Positions 28,265 to 36,539 of a stretch of 64,000 bases of DNA are shown here, in pieces. The notes below the pieces were generated by a model that did not search any database, was not told where the DNA came from, and saw only the letters and a program-made list of their open reading frames with translations. This DNA comes from Erysipelotrichaceae bacterium (GTDB lineage Bacteria > Bacillota_I > Bacilli_A > ML615J-28 > CAG-313): NCBI GenBank assembly GCA_015059015.1, contig SVBG01000001.1, positions 346,510 through 410,509 of the forward strand, given 5' to 3'. The position numbers and the translations under genes were made by a program. Numbering within the stretch: the first letter of the stretch is position 1; every line of letters starts with the position of its first letter.

Positions 28265-28951
28265 ATGATAGAAATGAATGAATTATTTAACTGGGATATA
28301 TTTTTACAACCATATGAACTTGCGGTAGAAGATTTTATTTTAAAAATGGAAGGTATTAAGAATCAATATCATAAAGCAAACCTTTATTGTCCAATTGAAA
28401 TCGTATCAGGACGAGTAAAGAGTCCACAAAGTATTCTTGATAAAGCAAGAAGAATGAATGTTCCAACTGCTTTAATTGATGAAAAAGTTCATGATATTGG
28501 TGGAATAAGAATTACTTGTAAATATATTGATGATGTTTATAAAGTAGCAGAACTTGTTGTAAAAAGACGAGACCTAGAAGTTTTAGAAGTACGTGATTAT
28601 ATTAAAAACGTTAAACCAAGTGGATATAGAAGTTTTCATATTATCGCAAGATATATAGTAGAAACTATAAAAGGTGCAATTCCTGTACTACTTGAATTTC
28701 AAATTAGAACACATGCAATGCATTTTTGGGCAAGTATTGAACATTCATTAAAATATAAATATCAAAAGAAGATTCCAGTAGAATTAAAAGAACGTTTAAC
28801 AGCTGCCGCAAAAGCTGCAGAAAAACTTGATGAAGAAATGACTTCAATTAAATCAACAATAGAAAAACTAGATTTAACACTTGGTGAAGATAAGAGTAAA
28901 GTTGCTGATCCTTTGGAAAGTGAAGTAACAATTAATCATAAGAAGTGGTAG
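28265..28951 (+). CDS. relQ: small alarmone synthetase RelQ/YjbM
   Basis: This 228-residue synthetase-only member of the RelA/SpoT family makes (p)ppGpp from ATP plus GTP/GDP. Key motifs: SGRVKSPQSILDKARR, HDIGGIRITCKYIDDVY near residue 78, VKPSGYRSFHIIARY near 118, and LEFQIRTHAMHFWASIEH. No hydrolase, TGS or ACT domain is present. An ATG follows GGTGATAAA, and a TATAAT lies at 28243-28248. It is followed one base later by the pseudouridine synthase. The NAD kinase ppnK, which lies between them in Bacillus, is missing. Confidence 0.95.
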   Translation: MIEMNELFNWDIFLQPYELAVEDFILKMEGIKNQYHKANLYCPIEIVSGRVKSPQSILDKARRMNVPTALIDEKVHDIGGIRITCKYIDDVYKVAELVVKRRDLEVLEVRDYIKNVKPSGYRSFHIIARYIVETIKGAIPVLLEFQIRTHAMHFWASIEHSLKYKYQKKIPVELKERLTAAAKAAEKLDEEMTSIKSTIEKLDLTLGEDKSKVADPLESEVTINHKKW

Positions 28952-28952
28952 T

Positions 28953-29801
28953 ATGATTGTAAGATATAAAATTGAAGAGTCTGGATACCGTATAAAAAGA
29001 TATCTAATTAAACAAGGTATTCCAGATCATGTATTTAAAGAAATAAGAAGTGGTAATGGACAATATTTAGTAAACGATCAAATTGTAGATAACCACTTTT
29101 TACTAAAACCTGGTGATTTATTAGAAGTCGTAATGCCTGCAAGTGATCAAGGAGAAAATATTGTATCAACACTAGGTGATTTTGAAATTGTATATGAAGA
29201 TTCATATTTACTAGTAATTAATAAAGAACCTAATATTGCAACTATTCCTACTAAAGAACACTTTACAAATTCACTTGCAAATTATGTAATGTCATATTAT
29301 AAAAGAAATGGTATTTTAGCAAATATTCATTTTGTATCACGCCTTGATGCGCCTACGTCTGGGCTTATTATGCTTGCAAAAACATCTTATATGACAACAC
29401 TTCTTCAAAATACTGTTATTACAAAAAAATACTTACTTGAGACAACAAATATTGTTGAACCATTTGAAGGTATTATAGAACTAGGTATTGAAAAAGATCC
29501 AACAAGTGTAATTAAGCGTTATACAACAACAGAATTTATTAATAGTAAAACAGTGTATAAAACACTTTATCAAGAAAACAATCATTCATTTATTGAAGCA
29601 CTTCTTTGCACAGGTAAAACTCATCAACTTAGACTTCATTTTTTAAGTAAGAATGCTCCAATTGTAGGTGATATGTTATATGGTGAAGAAACACAAGATG
29701 GAATTCTACATTTACATAGTTACTATTTAGAGTTTATTCATCCCGTAACTAAAGAAAAGTTAATATTTACAACATATCCAACTTGGTATAAGAGTAATTA
29801 G
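28953..29801 (+). CDS. RluA-family pseudouridine synthase
   Basis: This is a 282-residue RNA pseudouridine synthase. An S4-like N-terminal part (about 1-65, PDHVFKEIRSGNGQYLVN) is followed by the RluA catalytic domain. The catalytic Asp lies in FVSRLDAPTSGLIMLAK near residue 133, with the usual HRLD His replaced by Ser. Later elements are YLLET and GKTHQLRLHFLS. The position behind relQ matches YjbO of Bacillus. The target uridine in rRNA or tRNA cannot be told from sequence. Confidence 0.92.
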   Translation: MIVRYKIEESGYRIKRYLIKQGIPDHVFKEIRSGNGQYLVNDQIVDNHFLLKPGDLLEVVMPASDQGENIVSTLGDFEIVYEDSYLLVINKEPNIATIPTKEHFTNSLANYVMSYYKRNGILANIHFVSRLDAPTSGLIMLAKTSYMTTLLQNTVITKKYLLETTNIVEPFEGIIELGIEKDPTSVIKRYTTTEFINSKTVYKTLYQENNHSFIEALLCTGKTHQLRLHFLSKNAPIVGDMLYGEETQDGILHLHSYYLEFIHPVTKEKLIFTTYPTWYKSN

Positions 29802-29827
29802 TGTTAGATTTATCTAACACTATTTTT
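29800..29827 (+). terminator. intrinsic terminator after the pseudouridine synthase
   Basis: AGTGTTAGA, loop TTTA, TCTAACACT, then ATTTTT. Confidence 0.9.
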
Positions 29828-29873
29828 AAAATTTAAAATAAAAGTTTATATTTTGTAAATATCTAAAAATCTA

Positions 29874-29902
29874 TTGACTTTTATAACTTAAAATGGTATA
29901 AT
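29874..29902 (+). promoter_or_regulatory. promoter of leader RNA copy 2
   Basis: TTGACT, 17 bases, TATAAT; stronger than the promoter of copy 1 but at the same distance from the RNA. Confidence 0.85.
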
Positions 29903-29925
29903 TTAATTGTAAGAAGTTCAAGTTC

Positions 29926-30121
29926 TAAAGGTTATTATTTACTCTAAAGAAGTAATAATCATATTAAAATTCTTGCTACTCCTAGGTATTTAGGTAACAT
30001 TATATTGCGCTTTAGAGGTTACGCGGGTATTGACATTATAAAAGAATTGTCTATTTCTAAATTTAGAAGTAGAATCTTTTATATTGTTGATACCCCTTTT
30101 TATTTTGAAAAAGAAAGGGGA
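29926..30121 (+). ncRNA. structured leader RNA, copy 2 (upstream of AlbA/ATPase gene)
   Basis: It is homologous to 15846-16057, with identical blocks TTCTTGCTACTCCT and GGTTACGCGGGTATTGACAT. Changes preserve pairing: CCTG/CAGG becomes CCTA/TAGG, and G-T pairs in the long helix become A-T. The 3' part repeats the choice between GGGTAT/ATACCC and CCCCTTTTT/AAAAAGAAAGGGG. The latter hides the AAAGGGG ribosome site of the downstream gene, whose ATG is at 30129. The ligand or trigger is unknown. Confidence 0.7.
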
Positions 30122-30128
30122 AATTAAA

Positions 30129-31553
30129 ATGCTACAAAAATTTATTGCTGAATGTTCGGATTATGATTTTAAAATGTTTTTAGAAATGAACAAACCTAAG
30201 AGTTGGTTAAAATCTGTTTCTGCTTTTTCTAATGGGATTGGAGGTATTTTATTTTTTGGAGTAGATGAAAATAGAAATTTTATTAACATTCAAAATCCAC
30301 AATTTATATGTGATAAAATTTCTGAATTAATAAATTCAAAAATTGATCCTATACCTACTTACATTATTGAACCAAAAACTGAGATATATCATGGTGTAAA
30401 TTATGTATATATAGTCTTAAAAATAATGCCTGGTCCTTCTACTCCTTATTATTATTCTTCAGATGGAGTAAAAGAAGCATATATTAGAAGTGGAAATCAA
30501 AGCATTAAAGCTCCACGATATATATTGGAGGAATTAATACTAAAAGGAAATAATAAAACATATGACTCTATCGTTACAAGTTATTTAAAAAATGATTATT
30601 CATTTAGTTTCTTTGAAGCTAATTTTTTGGATATAACTCATTCAAAGTTAACTGAAGATGATTATGTTTCGTTTTCATTAATGAATAGTTTAGGATATTT
30701 AACAAATGCAGGTGTTTTACTGGCAGATCAAAATATATATAGACATAATAGAGTTTTCTGTACAAGATGGAATGGTTTAAATAAAACATCATTAGAAGAA
30801 GCTTCTGATGATGCAGAATATTCAGGAAGTCTTGTTAAATTACTTGATTCAGCACTTAACTTTGTGAAAAATAATACTAAAAAGAAATGGAAAAAAGAAG
30901 CGCATGGAAGAGTAGAAATGCCAGAATATAATGATATAGCTATTAGGGAAGCAATAGTAAATGCACTTATTCATAGACAATATACAAATGTAGGGTCTGA
31001 AGTTACGATAGATATTTATGATGATAGAATAGATATAACTTCTCCAGGGCCTACTGCTTCTGGGGTAATAATCAATAAAAATATAGAAAATAAGATTCCC
31101 TCAATTAGACGAAATCCTATTATAGCAGATATTTTCTCAAGAATGAATTATATGGATCGAAGAGGAAGTGGTTTTGATAAAATTATTAATTGGACAAATA
31201 GATTATTTAATGATGGAAAAAATCATGTTGAATTTTATGCCACTCCTACTCATTTTAGTGTTATTATTTATAATGCTAATTATGTAAATGACAAGGTAAA
31301 TGGCACCAAAAATGACACCAAAAATGACACCAAAAGTGGCACCAAAAATGGCGCGAATAATTATGAATTAAACAGCATTGAAAAAGAAGTTTATAATATT
31401 ATGAAAATGAAAGCAAATGTAACAATCAATGAAATAGTAGAAAAAACAGGAAAATCACAAAGAACGATTAAAAGAGTTGTAGCGAATTTAAAAAGTTATG
31501 GAATTATTAAACGTTCTGGTTCTAATAAAGGAGGAAAATGGGACGTTTTATAA
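30129..31553 (+). CDS. AlbA_2/Schlafen-type DNA-binding ATPase-like regulator with tetrapeptide-repeat linker
   Basis: This 474-residue protein is built of three parts. The N-terminal AlbA_2 domain (about 10-130) has SWLKSVSAFSNGIGGILFFG. A GHKL-like ATPase region has EAIVNALIHRQYTN near 275 and MDRRGSGFDKI near 340. The C-terminal winged helix (about 420-474) reads EIVEKTGKSQRTIKRVVANL. Between the last two lies a linker of tandem NGTK/NDTK units. Such proteins are common accessory regulators in gut Firmicutes. I start at ATG 30129, 8 bases after AAAGGGG; a TTG at 30084 would begin inside the leader RNA. It is convergent with clpP, leaving 4 bases between stops. Confidence 0.85.
   Translation: MLQKFIAECSDYDFKMFLEMNKPKSWLKSVSAFSNGIGGILFFGVDENRNFINIQNPQFICDKISELINSKIDPIPTYIIEPKTEIYHGVNYVYIVLKIMPGPSTPYYYSSDGVKEAYIRSGNQSIKAPRYILEELILKGNNKTYDSIVTSYLKNDYSFSFFEANFLDITHSKLTEDDYVSFSLMNSLGYLTNAGVLLADQNIYRHNRVFCTRWNGLNKTSLEEASDDAEYSGSLVKLLDSALNFVKNNTKKKWKKEAHGRVEMPEYNDIAIREAIVNALIHRQYTNVGSEVTIDIYDDRIDITSPGPTASGVIINKNIENKIPSIRRNPIIADIFSRMNYMDRRGSGFDKIINWTNRLFNDGKNHVEFYATPTHFSVIIYNANYVNDKVNGTKNDTKNDTKSGTKNGANNYELNSIEKEVYNIMKMKANVTINEIVEKTGKSQRTIKRVVANLKSYGIIKRSGSNKGGKWDVL
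31287..31358 (+). repeat. 12-base tandem repeats in the AlbA regulator linker
   Basis: Six consecutive 12-base units encode NDKV, NGTK, NDTK, NDTK, SGTK and NGAN. The copies are nearly identical at DNA level (core GGCACCAAAAAT / GACACCAAAAAT), so they are prone to slippage without changing frame. Confidence 0.9.
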
Positions 31554-31557
31554 AAAA

Positions 31558-32142
31558 TTATATTTTATTATTATTTTTTATTATTTCATCAATGATTCCG
31601 TATTCTAGTGCTTTTTTAGAATCCATATAGAAATCTCTTTCAGTATCTTGTTCAATTTTAGAAAGTGGTTGTTTAGTGTTTTTAGATAGAATTTCATTAA
31701 GTTTTTTCTTAATACTAATAATTTCTTCCGCAACAATCATAATATCTGTTGCTTGACCTTTAGCACCACCTAGTGGTTGATGAATCATTACTTTGGTATT
31801 TTCAAGTGCATATCTTTTATCGCCACTTGAAAGTAAGAATGCTCCCATGCTTGCACAAAGTCCCATTCCAATTGTAACAACACGTGGTTTAATATATTTC
31901 ATAGTATCATAAATGGATAATCCTGAAGTAACACTTCCTCCAGGGGAGTTTATATATATATAAATATCTTTTTTTTCATCAGTTGAAGATAAGAATAAGA
32001 GCTGTGATATGATACTTGCACTTGTAGCATCAGTTATTTCTCCGAATAAAATAATTATTCTATCTTGAAGTAGTCTTGAATATATATCATAACTTCTTTC
32101 TCCTCTTCCATTTTGTTCAATTACAATTGGTGTTAAATTCAT
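31558..32142 (-). CDS. clpP: ATP-dependent Clp protease proteolytic subunit
   Basis: This 194-residue protein is a standard ClpP. The catalytic Ser lies in [12 protein letters not shown] near residue 98, His in [17 protein letters not shown] near 123, and Asp in DTERDFYM near 172. [20 protein letters not shown] forms the substrate groove. It forms the tetradecameric protease with ClpX or ClpC ATPases, which are not in this window. Spx, a known ClpXP substrate, is encoded 4 kb away. It has an AAAGGA ribosome site on the minus strand. Confidence 0.97.
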   Translation of the reverse strand: MNLTPIVIEQNGRGERSYDIYSRLLQDRIIILFGEITDATSASIISQLLFLSSTDEKKDIYIYINSPGGSVTSGLSIYDTMKYIKPRVVTIGMGLCASMGAFLLSSGDKRYALENTKVMIHQPLGGAKGQATDIMIVAEEIISIKKKLNEILSKNTKQPLSKIEQDTERDFYMDSKKALEYGIIDEIIKNNNKI

Positions 32143-32277
32143 AATAAATTAATCCTTTCTATAATATTAAATTGATTATACTATATTTATATAAATTATT
32201 TTGTCAAATCTAGGCATCTATTTATACATTTTATAAAGTTATACATATTATATTAACAGAAAGAGAGGTGAAAACTC

Positions 32278-32619
32278 TTGAATCAATTTCAAAATCCTTT
32301 TATTAATAATATGAACTATATGGGAAATAACGATCAAAATACAGGTAATACTTGTGGATGTAATAATCAAAATCAAATGCCTTGTGGATGTGGTAATATG
32401 CAAAAACCTATGTGTCCACCGATTTATAAAGAATGTCCACCAATTGTTACTTGTTCTAAACAAGTAATTGATCAATATCATATCGTTAAACAACCATATG
32501 TTCACAACTATCATACTGAAGTGGTACATCATCACGTTGTTCAAAAAGAATTTATTCCAAACTATACATGTAGTGAAGTACATGTAAATGAACCTGATAA
32601 TTATAATGTACCTAGATAG
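32278..32619 (+). CDS. small Cys/His-rich protein, CotD spore-coat-like
   Basis: This 113-residue protein starts at TTG, with AGAGGTG 7 bases upstream. The N-terminal third is Asn/Gln/Gly-rich with TCGCNNQ and PCGCGNM. Then come CPPIYKECPPIVTCSKQVID and a His/Val stretch YVHNYHTEVVHHHVVQKEFI. The layout (PPIV, spaced V-x-H and H-H runs, terminal Cys) recalls CotD-type inner spore-coat proteins. No search was possible, so a metal-binding surface or envelope protein is an alternative. It has its own terminator. Confidence 0.55.
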   Translation: MNQFQNPFINNMNYMGNNDQNTGNTCGCNNQNQMPCGCGNMQKPMCPPIYKECPPIVTCSKQVIDQYHIVKQPYVHNYHTEVVHHHVVQKEFIPNYTCSEVHVNEPDNYNVPR

Positions 32620-32631
32620 TATGAAGAAAAA

Positions 32632-32664
32632 AGCTTATAAGTTTATACTTATAAGCTAATTTTA
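32632..32664 (+). terminator. intrinsic terminator after the CotD-like gene
   Basis: AGCTTATAAG, loop TTTATA, CTTATAAGCT, then AATTTTATT. Confidence 0.8.
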
Positions 32665-32727
32665 TTGCAAAATTATTCTTTTTATTTATAAATTATGTTA
32701 TAATTATAAAGTAATGAATATTAAATA

Positions 32728-32953
32728 CGTTGATTAAGGAAAAGTATATAATTCTTTCTTATTAGGGATTAAAGCCATAGACTGAAAGCTTTAAATGTAA
32801 AGAGTTATAGAAGTGTTCGCCTTATGAGTGGTTCTAATCAAACCCGCATAACTTGCGTTAAAGGTTTTAGAGTGTACAGTGTTTTTTTATACTGTAAACT
32901 AAGGTGGTACCACGTCAACATATGCGTCCTTAGAGAGGGGTGCATTTTTTTAT
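32728..32953 (+). ncRNA. T-box riboswitch (Phe) upstream of pheST
   Basis: The T-box core AAGGTGGTACCACG lies at 32901-32914. It is followed by the terminator ATGCGTCCTT/AGGGGTGCAT with seven T (32922-32952). The upstream part contains the stem I element GAAAGCTTTAAA and a candidate TTC specifier (32816-32818) in GTGTTCGCC. The specifier assignment is tentative. Uncharged tRNA-Phe would induce pheS-pheT. Confidence 0.93.
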
Positions 32954-32968
32954 TTTTAGGAGGAAGAA

Positions 32969-34009
32969 ATGAGTATTCAAGAACAATTATTAAACATTGA
33001 AACTGAAGCAGTAACAAAAATTAATGCTGCAAATAGTCAAGTAGAACTAAATGACTTAAGAGCTTTCTATATGGGAAAGAAGAGTCCACTTGCTGAAATT
33101 ATGAAATCAATGGCAACTTTATCAATTGAAGATAAGAAAGTAATTGGTAAACTTGCAAATGAAGTAAAGGTAAGAATTGAAAGTGCTGTTACTGAAAGAA
33201 GAGCATATTTAGAAGCTGAAGAAGTAAATAAGCGTTTAAAGAGTGAAACTATTGATGTAACACTTCCAGGTAAAGAATTTAAAGTAGGGACTAGTCATCC
33301 ACTTTCTAGAACAATTGAAGAGGTGCAAGAGATTTTTATTGGAATGGGATATAGTATTGCAGAAGGCCCTGAAGTAGAAGTTGATTTATATAACTTTGAA
33401 ATGTTAAATGTACCAAAAGGTCACCCTGCTCGTGATATGCAAGATTCATTCTATATTACAGAAAACTTGCTTATGCGTACACAAACATCTCCAGTTCAAG
33501 TAAGAACTCTTTTAGAAAAAAAAGGAGCTCCTGTTAAGATTTTAGCTCCTGGTAAGGTATATCGTCGTGATGATGATGATGCTACTCACTCACATCAATT
33601 TATGCAATTTGAAGGTTTAGTTGTTGATAAACATATTACAATGTCTGATTTAAAAGGAACACTTCAATTATTTGTTCAAAAAATGTTCGGTGATTCACGT
33701 AAGATTAGATTTAAACCATCATACTTCCCATTTACAGAACCATCTGTTGAAGTAGATGTATCTTGTTTTAAATGTGGTGGTAAAGGATGTAGTATGTGTA
33801 AGCAATCCGGTTGGATTGAAGTACTAGGTGCTGGTATGGTTCATCCTAATGTTTTATCAGCTGCTGGTTATGATCCTAAAGTTTATCGTGGATTTGCATT
33901 TGGTATTGGTATTGAACGTGTAACAATGTTACGTCATGGAATAGATGATATTCGTAACTTCTATTTAAACGATAAACGTTTCTTAGAACAATTTAAAGGA
34001 GAAAATTAA
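32969..34009 (+). CDS. pheS: phenylalanine--tRNA ligase alpha subunit
   Basis: This 346-residue catalytic subunit is a class II synthetase. An N-terminal coiled coil (about 1-85) is followed by the core: [40 protein letters not shown] (motif 2 region), [30 protein letters not shown], and motif 3 [18 protein letters not shown]. It is preceded by AGGAGGAAGAA. It lies directly upstream of pheT (1-base gap) under T-box control. Confidence 0.98.
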   Translation: MSIQEQLLNIETEAVTKINAANSQVELNDLRAFYMGKKSPLAEIMKSMATLSIEDKKVIGKLANEVKVRIESAVTERRAYLEAEEVNKRLKSETIDVTLPGKEFKVGTSHPLSRTIEEVQEIFIGMGYSIAEGPEVEVDLYNFEMLNVPKGHPARDMQDSFYITENLLMRTQTSPVQVRTLLEKKGAPVKILAPGKVYRRDDDDATHSHQFMQFEGLVVDKHITMSDLKGTLQLFVQKMFGDSRKIRFKPSYFPFTEPSVEVDVSCFKCGGKGCSMCKQSGWIEVLGAGMVHPNVLSAAGYDPKVYRGFAFGIGIERVTMLRHGIDDIRNFYLNDKRFLEQFKGEN

Positions 34010-34010
34010 G

Positions 34011-36413
34011 ATGATAGTTTCATATAATTGGTTAAAAGAATTAATAAATTTAAATGTTTCACCTGAAAAATTAGCTGAAGAAATGTCTTTATATTCAGTA
34101 GAAGTTGAAACATTCAATAAAATGGTTAAAGCTACAAACCTTGTTGTTGGTCATGTATTAGAATGTGTAGATCATCCAAATTCTGATCACTTACATGTTT
34201 GTCAGGTTAATCTTGGTGAAAAAACTGATCAAATCGTTTGTGGTGCTCCTAATATTGCAACTGGCCAAAAAGTTATTGTTGCACTACCTGGAGCAAAACT
34301 TCCTGGTGGAACAATTAGTAATTCTAAAGTGCGTGGTGTTGAATCTAATGGTATGATCTGTTCACTTCAAGAACTTGGTATTGAAAATAAATATGTTCCT
34401 GCAATTTATCAAAATGGTATTTACGTTTTAGATGATGATGCAACACCTGGTATGGATGCTTTAGAATACTTATGTTTTGATGATTATCTAATTGAACTTT
34501 CACTTACACCAAATAGAATGGACCTTATGTCAATGCTTGGTGTTGCTCATGATGTTTCTGCAATGTATAATATTCCAATGAATTGCTTAGAATATAAATT
34601 CAATGAAACTGATAAGCTTGCAAGTGATGAAATCAGTGTAAAATTAGAAACAGAAGATTGTTATTCTTATTACGCAAGAATTGTAAAAGATGTTGTAATT
34701 AAAGAATCACCTAAATTTATGAAGGCTCGTTTAATTGCAGCTGGTGTTAGACCTATTAATAATGTTGTAGATATTACTAACTACGTACTTATGTTATTTG
34801 GTCAACCACTTCATTCATTTGACCAAGATAAACTTGGGGATACAATTATTGTAAGAAATGCACATGATGGTGAAGTATTAGAAACACTTGATGATTTAGA
34901 AAGAAAACTTGTATCTAGTGATATTGTTATTTCTGATAATCTAGAAAATAATCGTGCAGTATGTGTAGCTGGTGTAATGGGTGGTAAATCTACAGAAGTT
35001 ACTCTTGATACTAAAAATATTGTATTAGAAAGTGCAATATTTAAACCACTTTCAGTTCGTAAGACTTCTGCAAGACTAGGTTTAAGAAGTGAATCAAGTG
35101 TTCGTTTCGAACGTGGAGTTGATTTAAATAGAAGCCTTGCTGCAGTGGATTATGCTTGTTATTTACTTGAAAAATACGCAGATGGTAAAGTGTTAAAAGG
35201 TTATGTTCATGAAGGCGTAGAACATATTGCTGATAAAGAAATTCATTTAACAGAAAAATATGTTGAAGAGTATCTAGGTATTAATATTCCAACTGGAGAA
35301 ATTAAAGCAATTCTAGAAAAACTATGCTTTAAAGTTGTTGTAAATGGTGATGATATTAAAGTATTAGTACCAAATAGACGTTTAGATATTGAAATTAAAC
35401 AAGATTTAGTTGAAGAAATTGTAAGAATGTATGGTTATGATAAACTAAATGAAACTCTTCCTGCAATGACTGTTGAAGGTGAACTTACTCATTCACAAAA
35501 AATTAAGAAAATCATTAATAAAACACTTATAGGACTTGGTCTTTCTGAAACTGTTTCATATTCTTTAGTAAGTCCAAAACTTTCAAATATGTGTAAAGTA
35601 TTATTTGATGATAGTTTTGAACCTATTAAATTATTACATCCAATGACTGATGAACATTCAATTTTAAGAAGAAGTATTGTTCCAAGCTTAATTGAAGTAA
35701 TTAAATATAATAATGCTCGTAAGAATTATAATTTAGCTCTTTATGAAATTGCTCAACAATATGGACTTGTAAATGGTGAACCTACTGAGGCTTATCTACT
35801 TGCTGGTGCATTACAAGGTGTTCATTCATCATGTGATTGGCAAGGTAAGAAAGAAGTTGTTGATTTCTTCTATGTAAAAGGTATTTTAGACGTAATGTTT
35901 GAGAAAGTTGGTGCAAAAGTTAAATATGCTCCACTAAGTGCTAATTGTCCTGAGCTTCATCCTGGTCGTAGTGCTGTAATTCTTCTTAATAATGAAGTAA
36001 TTGGTTATGTTGGTGAACTTCATCCAACTCTTGTAAAAGCAGAAGATATTGAACCTACTTATGTATTTGAAGTAAAACTTGATGCGTTATTTAACATTCA
36101 AGAAAATGTAGTAGTATTTAAACAAATTTCAAAAGTACCATCTGTAGAACGTGACTTAGCACTTGTAATGGACAAAGAAGTTTTAGTTGGTGAAGTCTTA
36201 GAAACAATCTATCGTTGTGACAAGAATATGATTAAGAATGTATCAGTATTTGATATATATGTTGGCGATAAGATTGAAAGTGGTAAGAAGAGTGTTGCAG
36301 TGCGAATTACATTAGAATCTCTTGACACTTTAACTGATGAAGTTATTAATCAAAAGATGAAGAAAATTTTAAATACACTTGCTTATATGCATAAGATTGA
36401 AATTAGAAAATAA
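34011..36413 (+). CDS. pheT: phenylalanine--tRNA ligase beta subunit
   Basis: This 800-residue beta subunit is full length. Domains in order: N-terminal tRNA-binding EMAP-like domain (about 40-150, VGHVLECVDHPNSDHLHVCQ), B3/B4 editing domain (PNNVVDITNYV-like segment RPINNVVDITNYVLMLFGQP near 245), B5 domain, catalytic-like core, and the C-terminal anticodon-binding FDX-ACB domain (KISKVPSVERDLALVMDKEV-like). It forms the alpha2-beta2 enzyme with PheS. A terminator follows. Confidence 0.98.
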   Translation: MIVSYNWLKELINLNVSPEKLAEEMSLYSVEVETFNKMVKATNLVVGHVLECVDHPNSDHLHVCQVNLGEKTDQIVCGAPNIATGQKVIVALPGAKLPGGTISNSKVRGVESNGMICSLQELGIENKYVPAIYQNGIYVLDDDATPGMDALEYLCFDDYLIELSLTPNRMDLMSMLGVAHDVSAMYNIPMNCLEYKFNETDKLASDEISVKLETEDCYSYYARIVKDVVIKESPKFMKARLIAAGVRPINNVVDITNYVLMLFGQPLHSFDQDKLGDTIIVRNAHDGEVLETLDDLERKLVSSDIVISDNLENNRAVCVAGVMGGKSTEVTLDTKNIVLESAIFKPLSVRKTSARLGLRSESSVRFERGVDLNRSLAAVDYACYLLEKYADGKVLKGYVHEGVEHIADKEIHLTEKYVEEYLGINIPTGEIKAILEKLCFKVVVNGDDIKVLVPNRRLDIEIKQDLVEEIVRMYGYDKLNETLPAMTVEGELTHSQKIKKIINKTLIGLGLSETVSYSLVSPKLSNMCKVLFDDSFEPIKLLHPMTDEHSILRRSIVPSLIEVIKYNNARKNYNLALYEIAQQYGLVNGEPTEAYLLAGALQGVHSSCDWQGKKEVVDFFYVKGILDVMFEKVGAKVKYAPLSANCPELHPGRSAVILLNNEVIGYVGELHPTLVKAEDIEPTYVFEVKLDALFNIQENVVVFKQISKVPSVERDLALVMDKEVLVGEVLETIYRCDKNMIKNVSVFDIYVGDKIESGKKSVAVRITLESLDTLTDEVINQKMKKILNTLAYMHKIEIRK

Positions 36414-36426
36414 TAATTTTGTTTAC

Positions 36427-36463
36427 AAAGAGATTTAGAGTGTCATACCTAAATCTCTTTTTC
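36427..36463 (+). terminator. intrinsic terminator after pheT
   Basis: AAAGAGATTTAG and CTAAATCTCTTT form a 12-bp stem, followed by T-rich sequence. Confidence 0.92.
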
Positions 36464-36474
36464 TTATTAAAGCC

Positions 36475-36503
36475 TTGAATATAAAATCTAAAAGTGGTAT
36501 AAT
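36475..36503 (+). promoter_or_regulatory. promoter of the acyl-activation cluster
   Basis: TTGAAT, 17 bases, TATAAT, about 36 bases before the first ATG of the cluster. Confidence 0.8.
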
Positions 36504-36539
36504 AGATAAAAATATGTAAAATTTTTTTAGGAAGATATT

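Noticed and set aside
30084..30128. Upstream TTG start for the AlbA regulator
   Set aside because: It would place coding sequence inside the leader RNA's final helix; ATG 30129 has AAAGGGG at proper spacing.
32248..32583. Minus-strand ORF opposite the CotD-like gene
   Set aside because: The plus-strand frame has a ribosome site, terminator and family-like composition; the minus frame has none.
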